NCBI GenBank assembly: GCA_023159155.1
Contig: JAJNNX010000016.1
Span: 124,001 to 188,000, forward strand
Length of the DNA stretch: 64,000 bases
From: Ustulina deusta
Taxonomy: Eukaryota > Ascomycota > Sordariomycetes > Xylariales > Xylariaceae
Reading direction: 5' to 3'
Each line of letters begins with the position of its first letter. The first letter of the stretch is position 1. The position numbers and the translations under genes were made by a program. This document shows, one piece after another, positions 24,942 to 40,100 of the stretch. A model generated the notes under the pieces. The model did no database searches. It had not been told where the DNA came from and saw nothing but the letters and a program-made list of their open reading frames with translations.

Positions 24942-26055
24942 TTTAACTAGCGTAGTACTATTTAAAAATCAAACATATTATATTATTAAAAAATAAACTA
25001 AGTTTAGAACTAATATAAAAGCTAGCGTTAATATTAGATGTTAAAATTATAGCTAAGCTAGATTTTAAACTAGGTTTAAACTTTAAAACTAAAACTAAGT
25101 TTATTAAATAGGATTTTAAGCGTTAGTATTAATATATGTATAACTTTTTATAACTATAAAAATTTAAATTATAATATTAATAAAAATTTTAATATTAAGT
25201 TTAGCTTTTTTTAAAAAATAAAATAAAATATTTATATTAACTAGTATTTTTTTTAATATATAAAATATTTTAATCTAGTTAATATATTATAATAAAAATA
25301 AATACTATAAAACTAATTAATTTATATTTTTAAATTGTTTAGTAATAGTTTAAAAAGCTTAAATAATAATATTATAGTTAATATAAATATAAATATTATT
25401 ATAATTAAAATATTAAGTAAGTTTTTTTAATATTTATATTAATTTATATATTTTTATTTTATATAAAGTATACTTTTTTTTTATATTTATAAAAATATAA
25501 AAAAAATATAAAAATAAAATATAGTTTGCTATTTTTTTATATTTAGTAAAAAGCTAAACTAATACTATTTAACTAACTAAAATTAATATAAAAAACAAAT
25601 AGTTTTTTATAATTAGAAAAAGCAAACATAATTATATTATAAATGCAAGTTTTAAAAAAATTTTATATTTAAATAGCTTGCTTTTATATTTTATTTTTAT
25701 ACTTAAGTATTGCTTTATATTACTTTTAAGCTTTTTTTAATATAATACTAATTTTTTTATTTAGCTAGGGGAGCAATATTTTTAGAGGTAGCTTATAAGT
25801 TTTAGCTTATTATGCTTATTTAAGATTAGCTATTTTAAAACAATTTTTAAAACTAAATATTTTAATTTAGTTTAAAAATATTATAATACTAGCAAATTAA
25901 TAAATATAATAATACTAATATTTTATAAAACTAATTTTTTGCTTTAAGTTTTATAAATTATATAATATATCAAGCTATTTAATTATTTTATATTTTTATT
26001 TATTTATAAAAAGCCCTAAATAAGAAATATATTAACTAAAAGCTTTAAAACTATA

Positions 26056-26060
26056 TTAAA
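26056..26060. repeat. Left target-site duplication TTAAA (second element)
   Basis: TTAAA directly before the LTR at 26061; the same five bases follow the right LTR at 44800-44804. The AT-rich setting makes a chance match more likely than for AGATT. Confidence 0.7.
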
Positions 26061-26303
26061 TATAACAGTTAGTATAATCTATATAGTTTTAGTAAGACCC
26101 GCAAGAACTCTAGACCTATATAGCAATAAAATAAGAAGTCTACATACGGACCAACCTAACTCTATAGCTATATATATAAAGTCTATATCTACTTACTTTA
26201 TAAACTCTAACTTCTTTTTTTATTTTTTATTTTTTTAGTTTAGAGTTTTTGTTTATAGTATTAATAAACTAGCTATAAAAATTTTATTTAATTAATTATA
26301 ATA
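26061..26303. repeat. Left LTR of second element (243 bp)
   Basis: Begins TATAACAG (TG start mutated to TA) and ends TTATAATA. It aligns with 44556-44799 throughout, e.g. CCAACCTAACTCT and AATAAACTAGCTATA. Its first half keeps more G/C than the other copy (GACCCGCAAGAACTC). Confidence 0.85.
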
Positions 26304-29254
26304 TTACTCTAAGCTTATTAATTATTTATTAATAAATATTTAATAAATATATATTTTTTATTTTATTATAATTAGCAAAATATAAATAAACTTTTTTTTT
26401 AGTTATATATTTTATAATATAAATCTAATTTTAATATAATTTTAATAAAATTTTTAATTTTTATATTATTTAAAAATTAATAATTTATAAAAAACCTAAC
26501 TTTAAATATTTTTATTTTATTTTTAGCTTTTAAACGATTAAAATAACTCTAACTTTTAAATATAGCTAGCTTTTTATTATTAAATAATTTTAAAAAAAAA
26601 ATTTTTTATAAAAAAAAAAAAAAATTAAGTATTAGATTTTTTTATAAACGCTTTAAATAAACTAATATTTAAAAAAAAATCTAAAAAAAACAAAAAATTA
26701 AAACTTAAAAAAACAAAATCTAAACTAGAACTAAAATAATTTAAAATAAGTAATATATTTAAAAATATAGTACTAAATATTATAGCTATATAAACTTATA
26801 ACTTTATATTAATTTTAATAAAACTTTTTTAATAAATAAAAAAAATAAAACGCTAATTTTTTAATATATTTATTTTAATATTTTTAAAAAATAACTATAA
26901 TTTAACTATAAAAAATATATTTAAAAATATTAATTTTAAACTTTGTAGTTTTATTATTTTATTTATTTTTTATTTTATTAGTTTATTTTTTAATATTTTA
27001 AACTTTATTTATATTAAAAAAACTAAAATATAAAAAATTAATTTTACTAAGTTTATAAAAAATAAAGCTTTATTTAATAACTAGGTTTATAAACTAATAA
27101 AAAAGCTAAATAAAAATATTATTATATTTTAAACTAAAAATAACTAATTTTAATATATTATAAGTTAATTAAAAAAATATACTAAAAAATTAATAAAAAT
27201 ATATTTTTATTTAATTAAAAAATTATTTAATAATATTACTAAAATAATTTAAGCTTTATTAATAATTTATTATAATTTTAATTAAATAATTATTACTTAT
27301 AAAATATTTTAAGTTTATATATATAAAACTAATAAAAATATTAATTTGCTAAATTATAATAAAAATATAAATTATAAAATTATTTTTATATAAATTTAAA
27401 AAAAAACTTATATAAAGTTTTTATAAATTTAAATATTTTTTATAAATTATTTATTAATATATAATACTAAACAAATTTATAAAAATTATTAATAAGCTAA
27501 ATTTGCTAGCTTAACTAAGCAAAAATTTAATTTAAATAATTAAATTTTTAGTAAACTAGCTTATTAATTTTTAGTTAATTTTAGAAGTTCTGAAATATTT
27601 ATTTTAAAATAATTAAAATAAGCATTAATTATAAAAAAAAATAAGCTTATTAAAATAATAAAATTTGTTTTATTTATAATAAAAAAAAATATATATTAGT
27701 TAACTGTTTTAATTAAAAGCTTAAAATTTTAAATATTTAACTAGTAAAAAAAAGCTATAATAAAAATAGTTCTAGTAGTTTATTTAATTTAAAAAATAAA
27801 TAGAACTAATAAAAAATTTTTTATTAGTTTTTTTATTTATTTTGGCTAAAATATATAGCTAAAACAAATTAATTATTTTTAAAATATTTATTTAATTATA
27901 AATTAATAATATTAAAATAAAAACTTTAGTTTTATATAATATTAAAACTTATATTTTTTTAATAATTAGCTATAAGTTTATATAATAAGTTAAATAATAA
28001 TTAAAAATAAAAATAGTTTAGCTAGCTAAACTTTAAAAGTTTTATAACTATTAAAATAAAATAATTAATAAAATTTATAAATATTTAATATATATTATAA
28101 AAATTAATAATTAATAATTTAAAAACTAAATATTTTAAGTTATTAATTTTAGTTATAATATTATTATTAGTATAAAATAGTTAATAAAACAAAATATTTT
28201 AATAAAAACTTAAAAATAATAATTAATTTAACTAAATAATTTATTTTTATTAGTTTAATTTTTGCTAATAATTATAGTTAAGCTTTTTAGCTATAAATAA
28301 TAAAATATAAACTTAAAAATATAAAAAAATATAAATTAATATAATTAAACATTAAAAAAATACTATTAAATATTAAAATAATTTTTTAAAAATAAAACAA
28401 TTATTTTAGAAATAACTAAAACTAAAAAATAAAAAATAAACCTAGAACTTTTAAACTTAAAATAAAAAAAATCTATATAATAACTTTTAAAAAAATAAAA
28501 AACTAAGCTACTATTAAAAAAATTATATAAAATTTTTAGAATTATTTTTATTAAAATAAATAAAAATAACTAACTAAAAAAACTTTAAAAAAACTTATTA
28601 TAATTAAATTTATAATAACTAAAAATAATTATATTAAACTATTTAAAAAAAACTTAAAAATAATTAATATTTTATAAAAAAAATAAATTTAAATTAATTA
28701 AATAATATTATAAAAAATTTTTAATAATAAACTAATTTTATTTTAAAAAAAAAAAACTTTTAATATATAAAATTAATATAAAGCTTTTTATTTTTTTAGC
28801 TATTATATTTAAAAAAGTTTTTTTTAAAAAAAAAATCTAAAACTTTATTATTATTATAATTAGGGTTTAATATAATACTAAAATCTAATAATAAAAAATA
28901 TATTTTTAGTTTTTATTAATATATTATATTTATATAGTTTATTTTATTTAAAAAAAAGTTTATAAATAAACTGCTAGCTATAAATTTTATTGAACAAAAT
29001 ATAAATTTAAATATTATTTTTATTTTATTTATATTTAAATTTATAATTAATTATTAATAAAAAAATATATATTTAAAAAATTAAATTATATTAGTTTTAA
29101 ATATTAGTAATACTATATTTAATTATTATAATATTATTTAATTTATTAAACTAGATATTATTAAAGCTTTTTATTAATTATTATTAACTATAGAATTATA
29201 TTATTTCTTTTTTTTTAAATTTACAAAAAAATATTTTAATAAAAAGTTTTATTT

Positions 29255-29380
29255 TTTGGTTTAAAAATAAAACCTATTTAATAGCAAGTTTTTATTAATA
29301 TATAAATCTAAAAACTTTTAAATAAATTTATAAATATTTATATAAATAATATTTTAATTTATTTTAAAATTAAAAAATAG
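29255..29380 (+). pseudogene. Reverse-transcriptase catalytic core relic
   Basis: In one continuous frame the sequence reads FGLKIKP, stops at the next positions, then QVFINI and NKFINIYINNILIYFK. This matches the Gypsy pattern FGL-x-NAP...FQ...IN...YxDDILIYS. The catalytic Asp pair has become Asn-Asn (G-to-A) and the stops sit where Gln- or Trp-type codons would give TAA/TAG after C-to-T or G-to-A change. It is thus a RIP-inactivated copy. Confidence 0.75.
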
Positions 29381-30790
29381 TATTAAACTTATTATAAAAA
29401 AATAATTTATTATTTATATTAAGCTAAATATTAAAAAAATATTAAAAAGTTTTGTTTTAATATATTTATTATTAATTATTTAAAAATAGTTATAAAAGCT
29501 AGAATAAAAATTAGAATTAATTTTATAAAAATTTAAATAATCTTAAATTAGAACTTTAATAATTTTAAAAATACTAAATTAATTTAGTTGTTTTTTAAGT
29601 TTTATAATTATATTTATATGTTTATTTATTATACTAATAAAATTGCTATTTTTTTAAATTAATTATTAAAAAAAAATAAACTATTTATAATAAGACTAGA
29701 ATAAAAATAAACTTTCGAACATATAAAACTGCTAGTTTATAAAATATTTATTTTAGTTTTTTTTAGGCCCAGCTAACTAATACAAATAAAAATAAAAATT
29801 TTATATAATATAACAAAAAAAATTATTTAGTAGTAATAAAAAAATATAACTTAAAAACTTATAAAATATTTTTTTAAAATAATAATGCTAATTAAACAAA
29901 CTTATTTAATTTAAAACTATAAACTTTTAGTAGTAATATAAACTTTAGAATATTACTACTTAAAGTTTTTTAGAACTAAATTTTTTATAATAATTAATTA
30001 TTAAGCTTTATTATACTTTTTAAATAAATAGATTTTATTAATATAATAAGTATATTAGGCCAACTTTTTATTAAACTTTAATATTACTTTTTAATACTAA
30101 CTAAAATAAAAAAATATAATAATTAATATTTTATTAAAAAAAATAGCTAAATTTTTTATAATTAAAGCTAAAAAAACTAAAAAATAAATAATAGTATTAA
30201 TCCTATTTAATAAAATACTAGGTTTTATATTAACTATAGACTTTTTATTTAATATTTTTTAAAAAGCTAACCTAATAAACTTGATTAAATAAAAAAACTA
30301 GCTATAAAAACTAAAAAATAAAAATAAAAAGCTATATATATTTAAAATTACTTTAAATAAAACTATTTTTTTTTATATAGCTTTAATTTAAAAAGTTTAT
30401 ATATTTCTAATTATTATATATTAAAGTTAGTATAAAATAATTAAAATATTAAAACAAAAATATTATTAGTTTTATTTAAAATATAATTATAAATAATATA
30501 TATATAATTATTATAACTATAAAAAAAACAAAATATTATAAAACAAAACTTCTAGCTTTTTTTATTTATTATTTATATTAGCTATAATATAGCAATATAT
30601 AGTAATAAATAGTAAAAATATATTATTTAACTAAAAAAATTATAATTATATATAAGTGTTTATAAATAAGTTTAGTTATTTAATTATAACTTTATTTAGC
30701 AAAAAAACAAATATTATAAAGTTGCTAGCTATATAATACTACAAAAGTTTATATAAATTTTTTAGTATACTAAATATATAAATATTAAAT

Positions 30791-30795
30791 AATAT
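30791..30795. repeat. Left target-site duplication of third element (AATAT/ATAT)
   Basis: AATAT lies before the LTR start at 30796. The right LTR ends CTGCA at 43514 and the next bases are ATAT. A 4-bp ATAT duplication fits a TG...CA LTR; a 5-bp AATAT fits only if the LTR ends one base earlier. Confidence 0.5.
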
Positions 30796-31161
30796 TAAAA
30801 TAAAGCAGGGCTCCTAATCGGCGTATCGCACACTAAAACTAACCAAACCTACCTAATCTTTCCGTACAGATTACGTCTTCTAACTCGCAGATCTTCGTAC
30901 GGATTAGGTCAAGATCTAATATATAAATATAAATAAAAACACAACAATTAATTAATAAAAACAAATCCTTAACTTTTATTTAATATTTTATATTAATTGT
31001 TTGTTTATTTTATACTTACTAAAAAAAAAAATCTTTATAACTTTAAATAAAAACATACGCTTTTTATACTTTTTGTTCTATAATTTTTAAAGTTTCCAAA
31101 AATACGTTCTATTCTATAACTAAAAATCTATTTTCTATATATACGTACCAGCCCTACTACA
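30796..31161. repeat. Left LTR of third element (366 bp)
   Basis: Starts TAAAATAAAGCAGGGCTCC and ends AGCCCTACTACA. The first half keeps CpG-containing strings (CGTATCGCACAC, CGTACAGATTACG, CTTCGTACGG) that are mutated in the right copy; the second half is the mutated part. Confidence 0.88.
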
Positions 31162-34100
31162 AACTTTCCAAATTATTAGGTTTCTATCCTTAGACTACAA
31201 TAACTAACCTAAACTATAACTAATTAGTTATTTATTTTTTTTGGATCCTTATTGCTAGGCTTTCTTAGTTTTTATATCTATTTTAATAATTTAATTTTTT
31301 GTTCTTTTGTATATTTAGCGCTTTTTAAGCAGCTTTTTAATTTTTAAGTTTTTTAGTATTTGCTTAATCAACTATATATATTTACAAATTATATTTTTTT
31401 TAAAACTTTTACCTAATAAAAAAGTTTAATATAAAATAACTTTTTATACTACTATATATATTATTTTTTTAAAACATAAAAAAAATCTACTAGCAAGCAA
31501 GTTTTTTATAAATTATAGCTTAAGCTCTCTTGCTACTAAAAAAAAATTTGTATTACTTATTAAAATTAAATATATTAAAATATTTATATTTTTAACTAGG
31601 TCTTTTAAACTTAAACATAGCTATTAAAGCATTTTTTAATTAGTTTTATATTAACTTTTTAAATAATCTAGTAACTATTGTTTTTTTATAAGTGGACTAA
31701 GAAATAAAAATATTTATTATAAAAAATCTAACTTAATTTAAAAAAAAAATCTATAAAATATATTTTGCATACTTATATTATTATTTATTGATTAATTAGC
31801 TTTATAAAATAAAATAATTACTAATTATTTTTTTGTTTTAAATAGTATTAACTAAAAAAAAAGCTTTGTTTTAATAATTATAATCCTAATATATAATTTT
31901 ATTTTTTTAATAATATTTAAGCAATTTTTTATAACTTTAATACTTATTACTAGGTTATTAAATATTAATTTCTAGCTACTAGGTTATAAATCTTTAAAAA
32001 AAATGCTTAAATATTTAAAAATAATACTATATAAATAATATATACTAGACTATAGCTTTACTAATTATTTTAAATATATATAAAAAAGCTATATATATAA
32101 AATAAAAAAAGCATATTAAAAAATAGCTTTAAGGTTTATTAATTAATAATATTTTTAAAAACTTATATTTAATAATTATAAATAAATTATTAGTATTTTT
32201 TATTTTGCTTAAAAACTAAATTAATAAAGTAAGCAGTTCGCTTTTGTTTATTAATAACTATAATAAAAAAATAATTTAATTAATTGCTACCTATTTTAAA
32301 AAGTTTAAGCTTATTAAATATTACCTATCTAACTTTAAAAATTAATATAATTATAACTACTTTTTGTTAAGTTTTATAAATTAAGCTATAAAATAATCAA
32401 ATAGTCCAAATAATTATTTGTAAACTATTTTTATGTTTAGCTTATAGAGCTAAATAGCAAGTTGTACCCCAATATCCATAGTATTAGCCTAAGTATATTA
32501 TTTCTGTTTAATTATTATATTAATAATTTAAGCACTAAAACTATTAGTTATCTAAATGTTTTTAAAAATAAAAAAAAAGATTGGTTATTTTTTAAAAAAT
32601 TTATTATTTGTACGTTAGTAATTATTATAAAAAAACATATTAATAAGAATCCTGATTTTATTAGCTGCTAAGCACTATAATAATAAAAAAATATTTTTAT
32701 ATTTTAGGTTGTACTAACTATATATTTATATAATTAAATTTTATAAATATTTATAATGCTTTAAGTAAAGTTTTATAGGTTAGAAATTAATAAATAAAAT
32801 AATTAATTAAAAAATTAACTAATTTTATTAAAAAATCAGCTAAACTAACTAAATTAATTAAGTTTATAACTAGAAATCTAAAACTAGCTTTTTTATATAA
32901 ACTATAATATAGTTTTTATAATATTTTAATAAATTATTTTATATATTTTTGTTTAGATTGTAGGGTTTTTTATTTATAATATTTATTATTTTTTCCTAAA
33001 GCTTTAGCTTATAAAAAACTAAAAGCATATAGGTCCTGCAAAAATAACCATAGCGCTAGCTATTATTTTATTAAATACTAAGAATTAATATTACAAGCTT
33101 AAGTCTAAGTAGGTAACTATTAAATAATAATTTTTAAATATAATTAAAAGCAATAAAAACTTTTTTATAAACATTAATTATTATATTATTATTAATAAAA
33201 TCTATAATATATAATATTTTTTATTTAATATTATAAATTATAACAAACTAATAATTAGAAATATACCTAGCTTTAGTTGCTTTAATTGCTTTAAATACTA
33301 TAAAACTAATAGATCTATTTTATTTTTTAAAAAACTAAAAAATAAAATAGTTCTTATTAAAGCTTCTGTTTTAAGCCTAAAAAAATATCTATATAAAAAT
33401 ATTTTTAAACATTACTTATAATTTAAAATAACTAATTATTACAATAATTAGTATACTAACTTTTAATATATTTAGCTATTAATACTATTATACTTTTTAA
33501 AATATATTAATTAGTCCGGGTTTAAACAAATTATAAAAAGCTTAAGTTATAATACTTAAAAAGTTTTATAGTTATACAAAATATTCCTATATTCTTAGCA
33601 AAAATAAAATAGTAGTTTTTTACTATAATAACTTATATATAGTAGTTTACTTAGTAATATATACTATACTAGCTTAGATAATATAATAGTAATAATATTA
33701 TTAAAAAAAAAAAAAATTTTTAGATCTTTTTAATAATATTTTAAATAAGTTAATTAAAATATTTTAAATATAATAATTCGAAATAATAATGCTAAAATAA
33801 GCTAATTATATAATAATTTTAATATTAAAGCAAAGTATTAGTTTTATTTATTAATAATTAAAAATATAAATAAAATATAACAAATATATAGTTTATATAT
33901 TAATAAATAAAATCTAAAAACTAGTAATATAAAATATATTAGCTAAAAAATAAATAGTTAAAAGCTAAATATAAAGTTTGCCAAACTAGTATAGATCTAG
34001 TTAATTTATATTATTTTTTTATAGAAATTTTATTAGTTTTTTCTTAATATAAATTATTATTAAAAAAAAATGCTAATTAGGGCTCCCTTATTTATATTAC

Positions 34101-37100
34101 TTTATAAAAAGTAATATTTATTAATTTTATATAAATTAGCTATCTTTTTTTAACTTATTTATTTATTTTTTTATATAGATTATATTTATATTTATATTTT
34201 TTTATATTTCTAACTTTACTTATTTAATTTATAATAATTAGTTTATATATAATATATTGTAATATATATTTTTATTTTTTATTATTTTTTATAATATTTA
34301 GTAATTAGTTATTTTAAAACAAAAAATATATATTAGCTTTTTTTAGTTATTTTTATTTGCTATATAATTATTATTTTTATATTAGCTATACTAAATATTA
34401 TATAAATATATTTATGTTTGGTTAGATTACTAATAAATAATTGAAGTTTTAAGCTTTAATTGTTTTATAAATTAATCTAAAAGTTTAAACTATTTAAAAA
34501 AAAACAAATATTACTAATTAAAATATATCTAAAGCTTTTATATTAATTAATCTATTGTTATATATATTAAATTTTATATATTATTTTTAGCTATATTAAT
34601 TTATTACTAGCAAGCTTAATATTTAATTATTTTTTTTTTTTAATTATAAAAATCTTTTATTTTAAGCTAGCTTATATAATTTTGATTTTCTATTATAATT
34701 AATTAAAAAAAACTAAGTTATAAAAAAAGCTTTAATAATTAGATACTAATTAAGATAGTATATACTAAAGCTAATAAATATTTTAATTAAACTAATTAAT
34801 ATATAAGTTATATTTTTAAAACAATTATTATATTGTTTTTTTTTATTACTTAGTACTAAATTATAATATATTATATATTTTTAGTTAAAATTTAATATAG
34901 CTTTAATAATTCTAGCTATATTCTTTTTAAACATATATTTTTTTAAAGCTATAGTTTTAAAACATATAATATTACTAAAAAACTTTAATAAACTAATAAA
35001 GCTATATATTATTTAAAAAAAAGCTTTTAAGTATAATTAAAACAAGTATTATAGCTTTTTTAATTAATATAAATAACTAAACTTTATATTTTTTTTTTAA
35101 TTTTTATATATAGCTAGCAGAAATATTTAATAATAATTACTAAACTTTTTATTATTTTATTATTAAAGCTCTAAATAGCTATACTACTAGTTAATATATA
35201 TATTAGAATTTTTATTTTTTATTTTTTATAGTATTTAATAATAAAGCTATATTTAAAACAGTTATAATATTTGCTAGCAAACTTATACTTTTTTATATTA
35301 AACTATACTATAATAACCTATTTAATAAATATTTTTTTATAATGCTTAATTGTTTAGTATAAGTAATAGTACTTGCTATTTAATTAATTAAAACTTTTAA
35401 TTTTATTTTTTGCTAATTATATATTTATTAATTCTAAAAGTCTAAAAGTAATAGTTGCTTTAAAATATAGCTGTTCTTTAAGTATAAGTTAACAAATTTT
35501 TTATAGTCTAGCGCTTATAATAATTGTGTTTATTTAATTAGTTAGCTAAACTATAAATATTATATAAGTAATATTAAATATACTTATTTATATACTATAG
35601 CAACCCAAAAAAATAAAAATAAAGATTTAAATAAGCAAAACAGCCCAAAAAAATTCTTAATTTAGGCTAATTAAATAGAGATTATTATATGCTATTTTAT
35701 ATATTCTCTAGTTGATCCGCCTATAAAGCAGTAATAAAGTTATTGTTTTAGAGCAAGTTTTTAGAAATAAAAAATAATACAAAAATAATAAAAAAAAGCA
35801 AAAATATAAGTAGCAAGTATTGCTTTATAATAAATCTAAACTAATTAAAATAATATTATTATAATATGTAGTGCTAGATCTAATAGACTTTAGTTATATT
35901 TATTTTTCCTAATTTTTAAATTTAAAAAAATATTGCTTGCTAATTAATAAACTTTTTTCCTAATTATAAATTATTAAAGCTTAAATACCTAGTTTTTAAG
36001 CTTATTTTAATTAAAATTTTAATTTAATATAACAAAGCTTTATTACTAATAATTTTTTAATTTTTTTTAATTATTTTATTTATATTTTAGTATTTTTAGC
36101 CTATTTAAGCCATATTATAATTTATTTAAACTATATTTTAGTTATATTTTGTTATATTTTAAGTTATATTTAAATATATCTAAGTTTATTTAAGCTATAT
36201 TTTAGTTATATTTAGCTATATTTTAGGCCTTATTTAGCTTTTGTTTAATTATATTATAGCTTTAATTAAAGCTATTCTAACTATATTTATATTTTTTTAT
36301 AACAGTTATCCTTTAGTAAGCCTATTATCTATTTATTAGTAGTAAAATTAACTAGTTCTTAGTATTTAGCTTTATTTTTAATAAATAATTATAAGCTATT
36401 TAATATATAACTTTTTGCTTTTATATGTCCTTTTAGCTTTTTTATTTTATATTTTCTATTTTTTTTTTAAATACTATAAAAAATAGGCTTTTTTATTTAT
36501 ATAAAAGTTTAGCGCTTTAAAATTTATTATTATTTAGTAGGGTATCAAACATAAAATAAGGTTTTTTTCTTTTAAAGCTATAAGGCAGACCTTATAAATA
36601 TATTGCTAATTAGCTTATTTTATAGCTTAGCATCTTTTTTTAGTAATAATACGTTAGACCTTAGCTATATTTTTTTTTTTTTTAAATTGCTATACTTTAT
36701 ATACTAAAAAAAATATATAATTAAAGATATTTTACTAATTAATAATCTGCTATATTAAAATAACATTTTTAATTAATAAAACTAATAATTAGCTATAAAC
36801 TATTTTATATATACTATAGTTATAGTATTAAGTAATAGTTCTATTAGCTTAGATTATTTTATTAAATTATTTAGTTTAGCTTTTTTTTATTTTTTAAATT
36901 ATTTTTTTAAAGCTATTAATAACTACTTTATAGCCTAACTTAATAAGTTTTTAGCTTTAGAAGTAATATACTATGCTATAAGTTACTATAAATCTAAGTT
37001 ATATTTTAGCTATTATAACTTTTATTTTATTTTTAGAATTATTATTATATTTAATCCTAATAAAAATACTATACTAATAAATAATATATTGCTTAATAAA

Positions 37101-40100
37101 TCAAGCAATACTTTTAAAATTAGCTAATCGGAGTAGTATTGCTTTAAAATAAACTAATATTTTATATCTAGCTTTAATAATTACTTTAAACTTATTATTA
37201 TTAGGTATAAATTAAATATTAAAAACCTAGCTTATAAGTATATTTCTAGCTTTATTATAGCAGTATTTTTCTTTAGATCGCTTGTCCTATATTTGCTAGT
37301 ATAGCTTACAGCTTTTTAAAACATTTTTAATATTTTTATATAGGTTTTTTTAGTAGTATTAAGCAATAATTTTATAATATATAAAGTTCTAGCTTTAATA
37401 TTTTAATTATATATAGCTTTTTTAAAAAAAACGTTTTTAATTATTAAAGTTATTAATATAACGTTAGATCTAGTACAATAGTTTTATTTTTTTTTAAAAG
37501 CAATTTTTATAAACAAAAAATTAAAAAGCTTAATTTTTATAGATTTTTTTTTATATTGCTATTATAAAGCAATTAAACAAGCTTTTAGTAATAAAATATA
37601 TTATTAGTTTTTATAAATATATTAACTATTTTTGCTCTAGTTTAAAAAAGGTATTAATATTTAAAATAATTATTAGTTTAACTATTATAATATAAAATTA
37701 AAAATTAATAAAATCTTTTATATATTTTTTTATTAATTATTTAACTTATTTAATAATCTTTTTAATTTATATAATAGTCCGTCTACTACTATATATATTT
37801 TTTTAAAATATAATATAATTTAAAGTTAAACATTTTAATAAAAACAATCCATTGGGTTAAAACTACGCCAAATAATATAAAAAATCTATTGTTTAGTTAA
37901 ACAATTAATACTTTTATATTTATGTCTAAATAAAATCTAATTTTATATAAATAGTTTTATAGTTAATAAAAGGTCTTAATAACCCTTAAGCATTTTTTTT
38001 TTATTGCGTTATAATTTAATTTAAGTTTTTTTTAAGTTTTTAATTTATATTTAAACAAATATATTTTATTTTTAATTAGTTAATAAAATATAGCGCTTTA
38101 TTTTTTTTTTAAAACATTAATTTTTAGCTAGATTTTTTTAGCTTTATAATTTAAAGTAATTAAGGAAAAAATAATTATTAAAACTTATTATAATATTATT
38201 ATTATTTATTTTTAATTATTTTTTTAAACAAACTTAATATTATACTAAAAAAGTATAATTAATAAAAATATTATTATAATATATATTTTTATTTATATCT
38301 AATAATAACTATTTATTTTTAAAAAAGCTTTTATTTTTATAATATTACTATATATTATTTATTTTAGAATTTTAAATATTTTAGCTTTTATAAGTTTATA
38401 GCTATTAGTTCTATAAAAATATCTAACTAGTATTACTATTAGTTTATATTATTTGTTTTTAATACTGCTTGCAATAATATTTACTAATTTAAAATTTAGC
38501 AAAACTATATTAATATTTTTAATATATTCAAAAATAAATTGCTATATATTAAAAATAACTTTTTAATTATTATAATAAGTAATAAGCTTTTTAATTTTTA
38601 TATTATTAAAAAATAGTTTGTATTTTTTAGATATAATATTATATAATATTTAGCTAACTATTTTAAAAAAGTAAGCTATTAAATTTATTATACTTTAAAG
38701 AAGTATTATTATTTATAGAATTCTAAATAGTATAAAAAAAGCTATTAATGCTTAACTAAAAAAAACAAAAATACTTAATTATATTTAAAAAAAAAATTAA
38801 TTATTAATAAGATTTTATATATAGCAAATTTTTTAATAAATTTATTATAGCTTTTTAATAAAAAAATATTTCGGATTATAACTATGTTTAGTTTAGTAGT
38901 AAAATTAATTAGTCTAAGCTTTTTTTTTTTTTTTTTTTTTATAAATTATATGTTCTAATATATGCTATATTTCTTTTAACATATTATTTATAAGTTAAGT
39001 TTTAAATATATTTAGTACTTTTTTTTATAATAATATAAAAATAGGGATTTTTTTTGTTTGCTAAACTTTATATAATATTATTTAGATTTTATATAATAAT
39101 ATAATTTTATTATATATTTTTTTAATTTTACTAAAATTTTAAGCTAAAACTATTTTATATTTATATAGCATTTTAACTAAAAGCTTTTTTTTTAATTAGT
39201 AAGTTTTAATATTTTTATACTTTTTTTAATTTTTTAAAAATATTTTTTAGTTAATTAAGTTTTTTTAAGTTATATAATAAAATATAAATAAATTTTTAAA
39301 TAAATTTTTTCCTTTTTAAATATTTTGTCTAGTTTGCACTAATTATATACTTTTATTAAAGCTTTTTTTTTCTAGTTAATTAACCCTAGAAGTACAGAAC
39401 TATTATGTTTTATATTATTAACTAGGTAGACTTTTTTTAATTTAAGCTTATATATTATAAATATTAAAATAAAGAAAAAAAGAAATGCTATTTGTTTAGC
39501 TTTTAAGACTTTTGTTTTTTTTGCTTTTTTTATAGCTTTATAAATAATAGTTCTAAAGATTATTAGAAATTTATTATTTAATAAAGTATTTATAAAAAAA
39601 GTATTGTTGTTTAGTTTTAGTATTTGGTTTATACGGTTTGCAAGTAGCTAATTAGTATTGCAGAAATATTTCTATATAATTTTATTATTTAGATTTAATA
39701 CTAAATTAAAAATTATTTTAGTAGCGCATAATAAAAATAAAATTTAAATACTAATTAGAAATTAATTATAACTATTTATAGCAGTTCTTTATATATAAAT
39801 AGTTATTAGTTTTCTATAGCTCTAATTATTAATTTGTTATAAAGGCGTAATTAAATAAGCAGGGTTACAAAAATAATAATATATATATTACTAAAAGTAA
39901 ATATAGCTATTAAAACTAAATTCTTAAAATAAAAAACATAGTTTGTAATTTTTAGGAAATTTATTTCTAGAAATAAAAAAGCAGCTGTTTTTTTATTTAA
40001 AACTATATATATAAAAATAGCTTATATATATTTTCTAGCAATCTATATTAATTAAACAATAATTTTTTTATATAATTATAGAAATATTTCTAGTTTAATA

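Larger units (their letters stand above)
16602..26055. other. RIP-degraded left arm of outer element
   Basis: About 9.5 kb of very AT-rich sequence with stops in all frames. It holds a tandem duplication (19341-19534), a 37-base A-run (20770-20806) and a triplicated 51-bp unit (24789-24941). Islands with more G and C occur near 20560-20640 and 24780-25130. No gene is supported. Confidence 0.7.
26304..30795 (+). pseudogene. Degraded gag-pol of second element (first part)
   Basis: About 4.5 kb with frequent stops in every frame. Only the reverse-transcriptase core (29255-29380) can still be read. Order and spacing fit gag, protease and reverse transcriptase of a Gypsy element on the + strand, but gag and protease were not recognised. 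Confidence 0.6.

Noticed and set aside
32462..32671. 69-codon ORF in the AT-rich block
   Set aside because: Same composition bias, no motif, lies inside a degraded retrotransposon.
21840..35730. Shared string TTATAGGCGGA at 21844 and its inverse near 35717
   Set aside because: Only about 11 bases match and the surroundings do not align; likely chance or a distant common motif.
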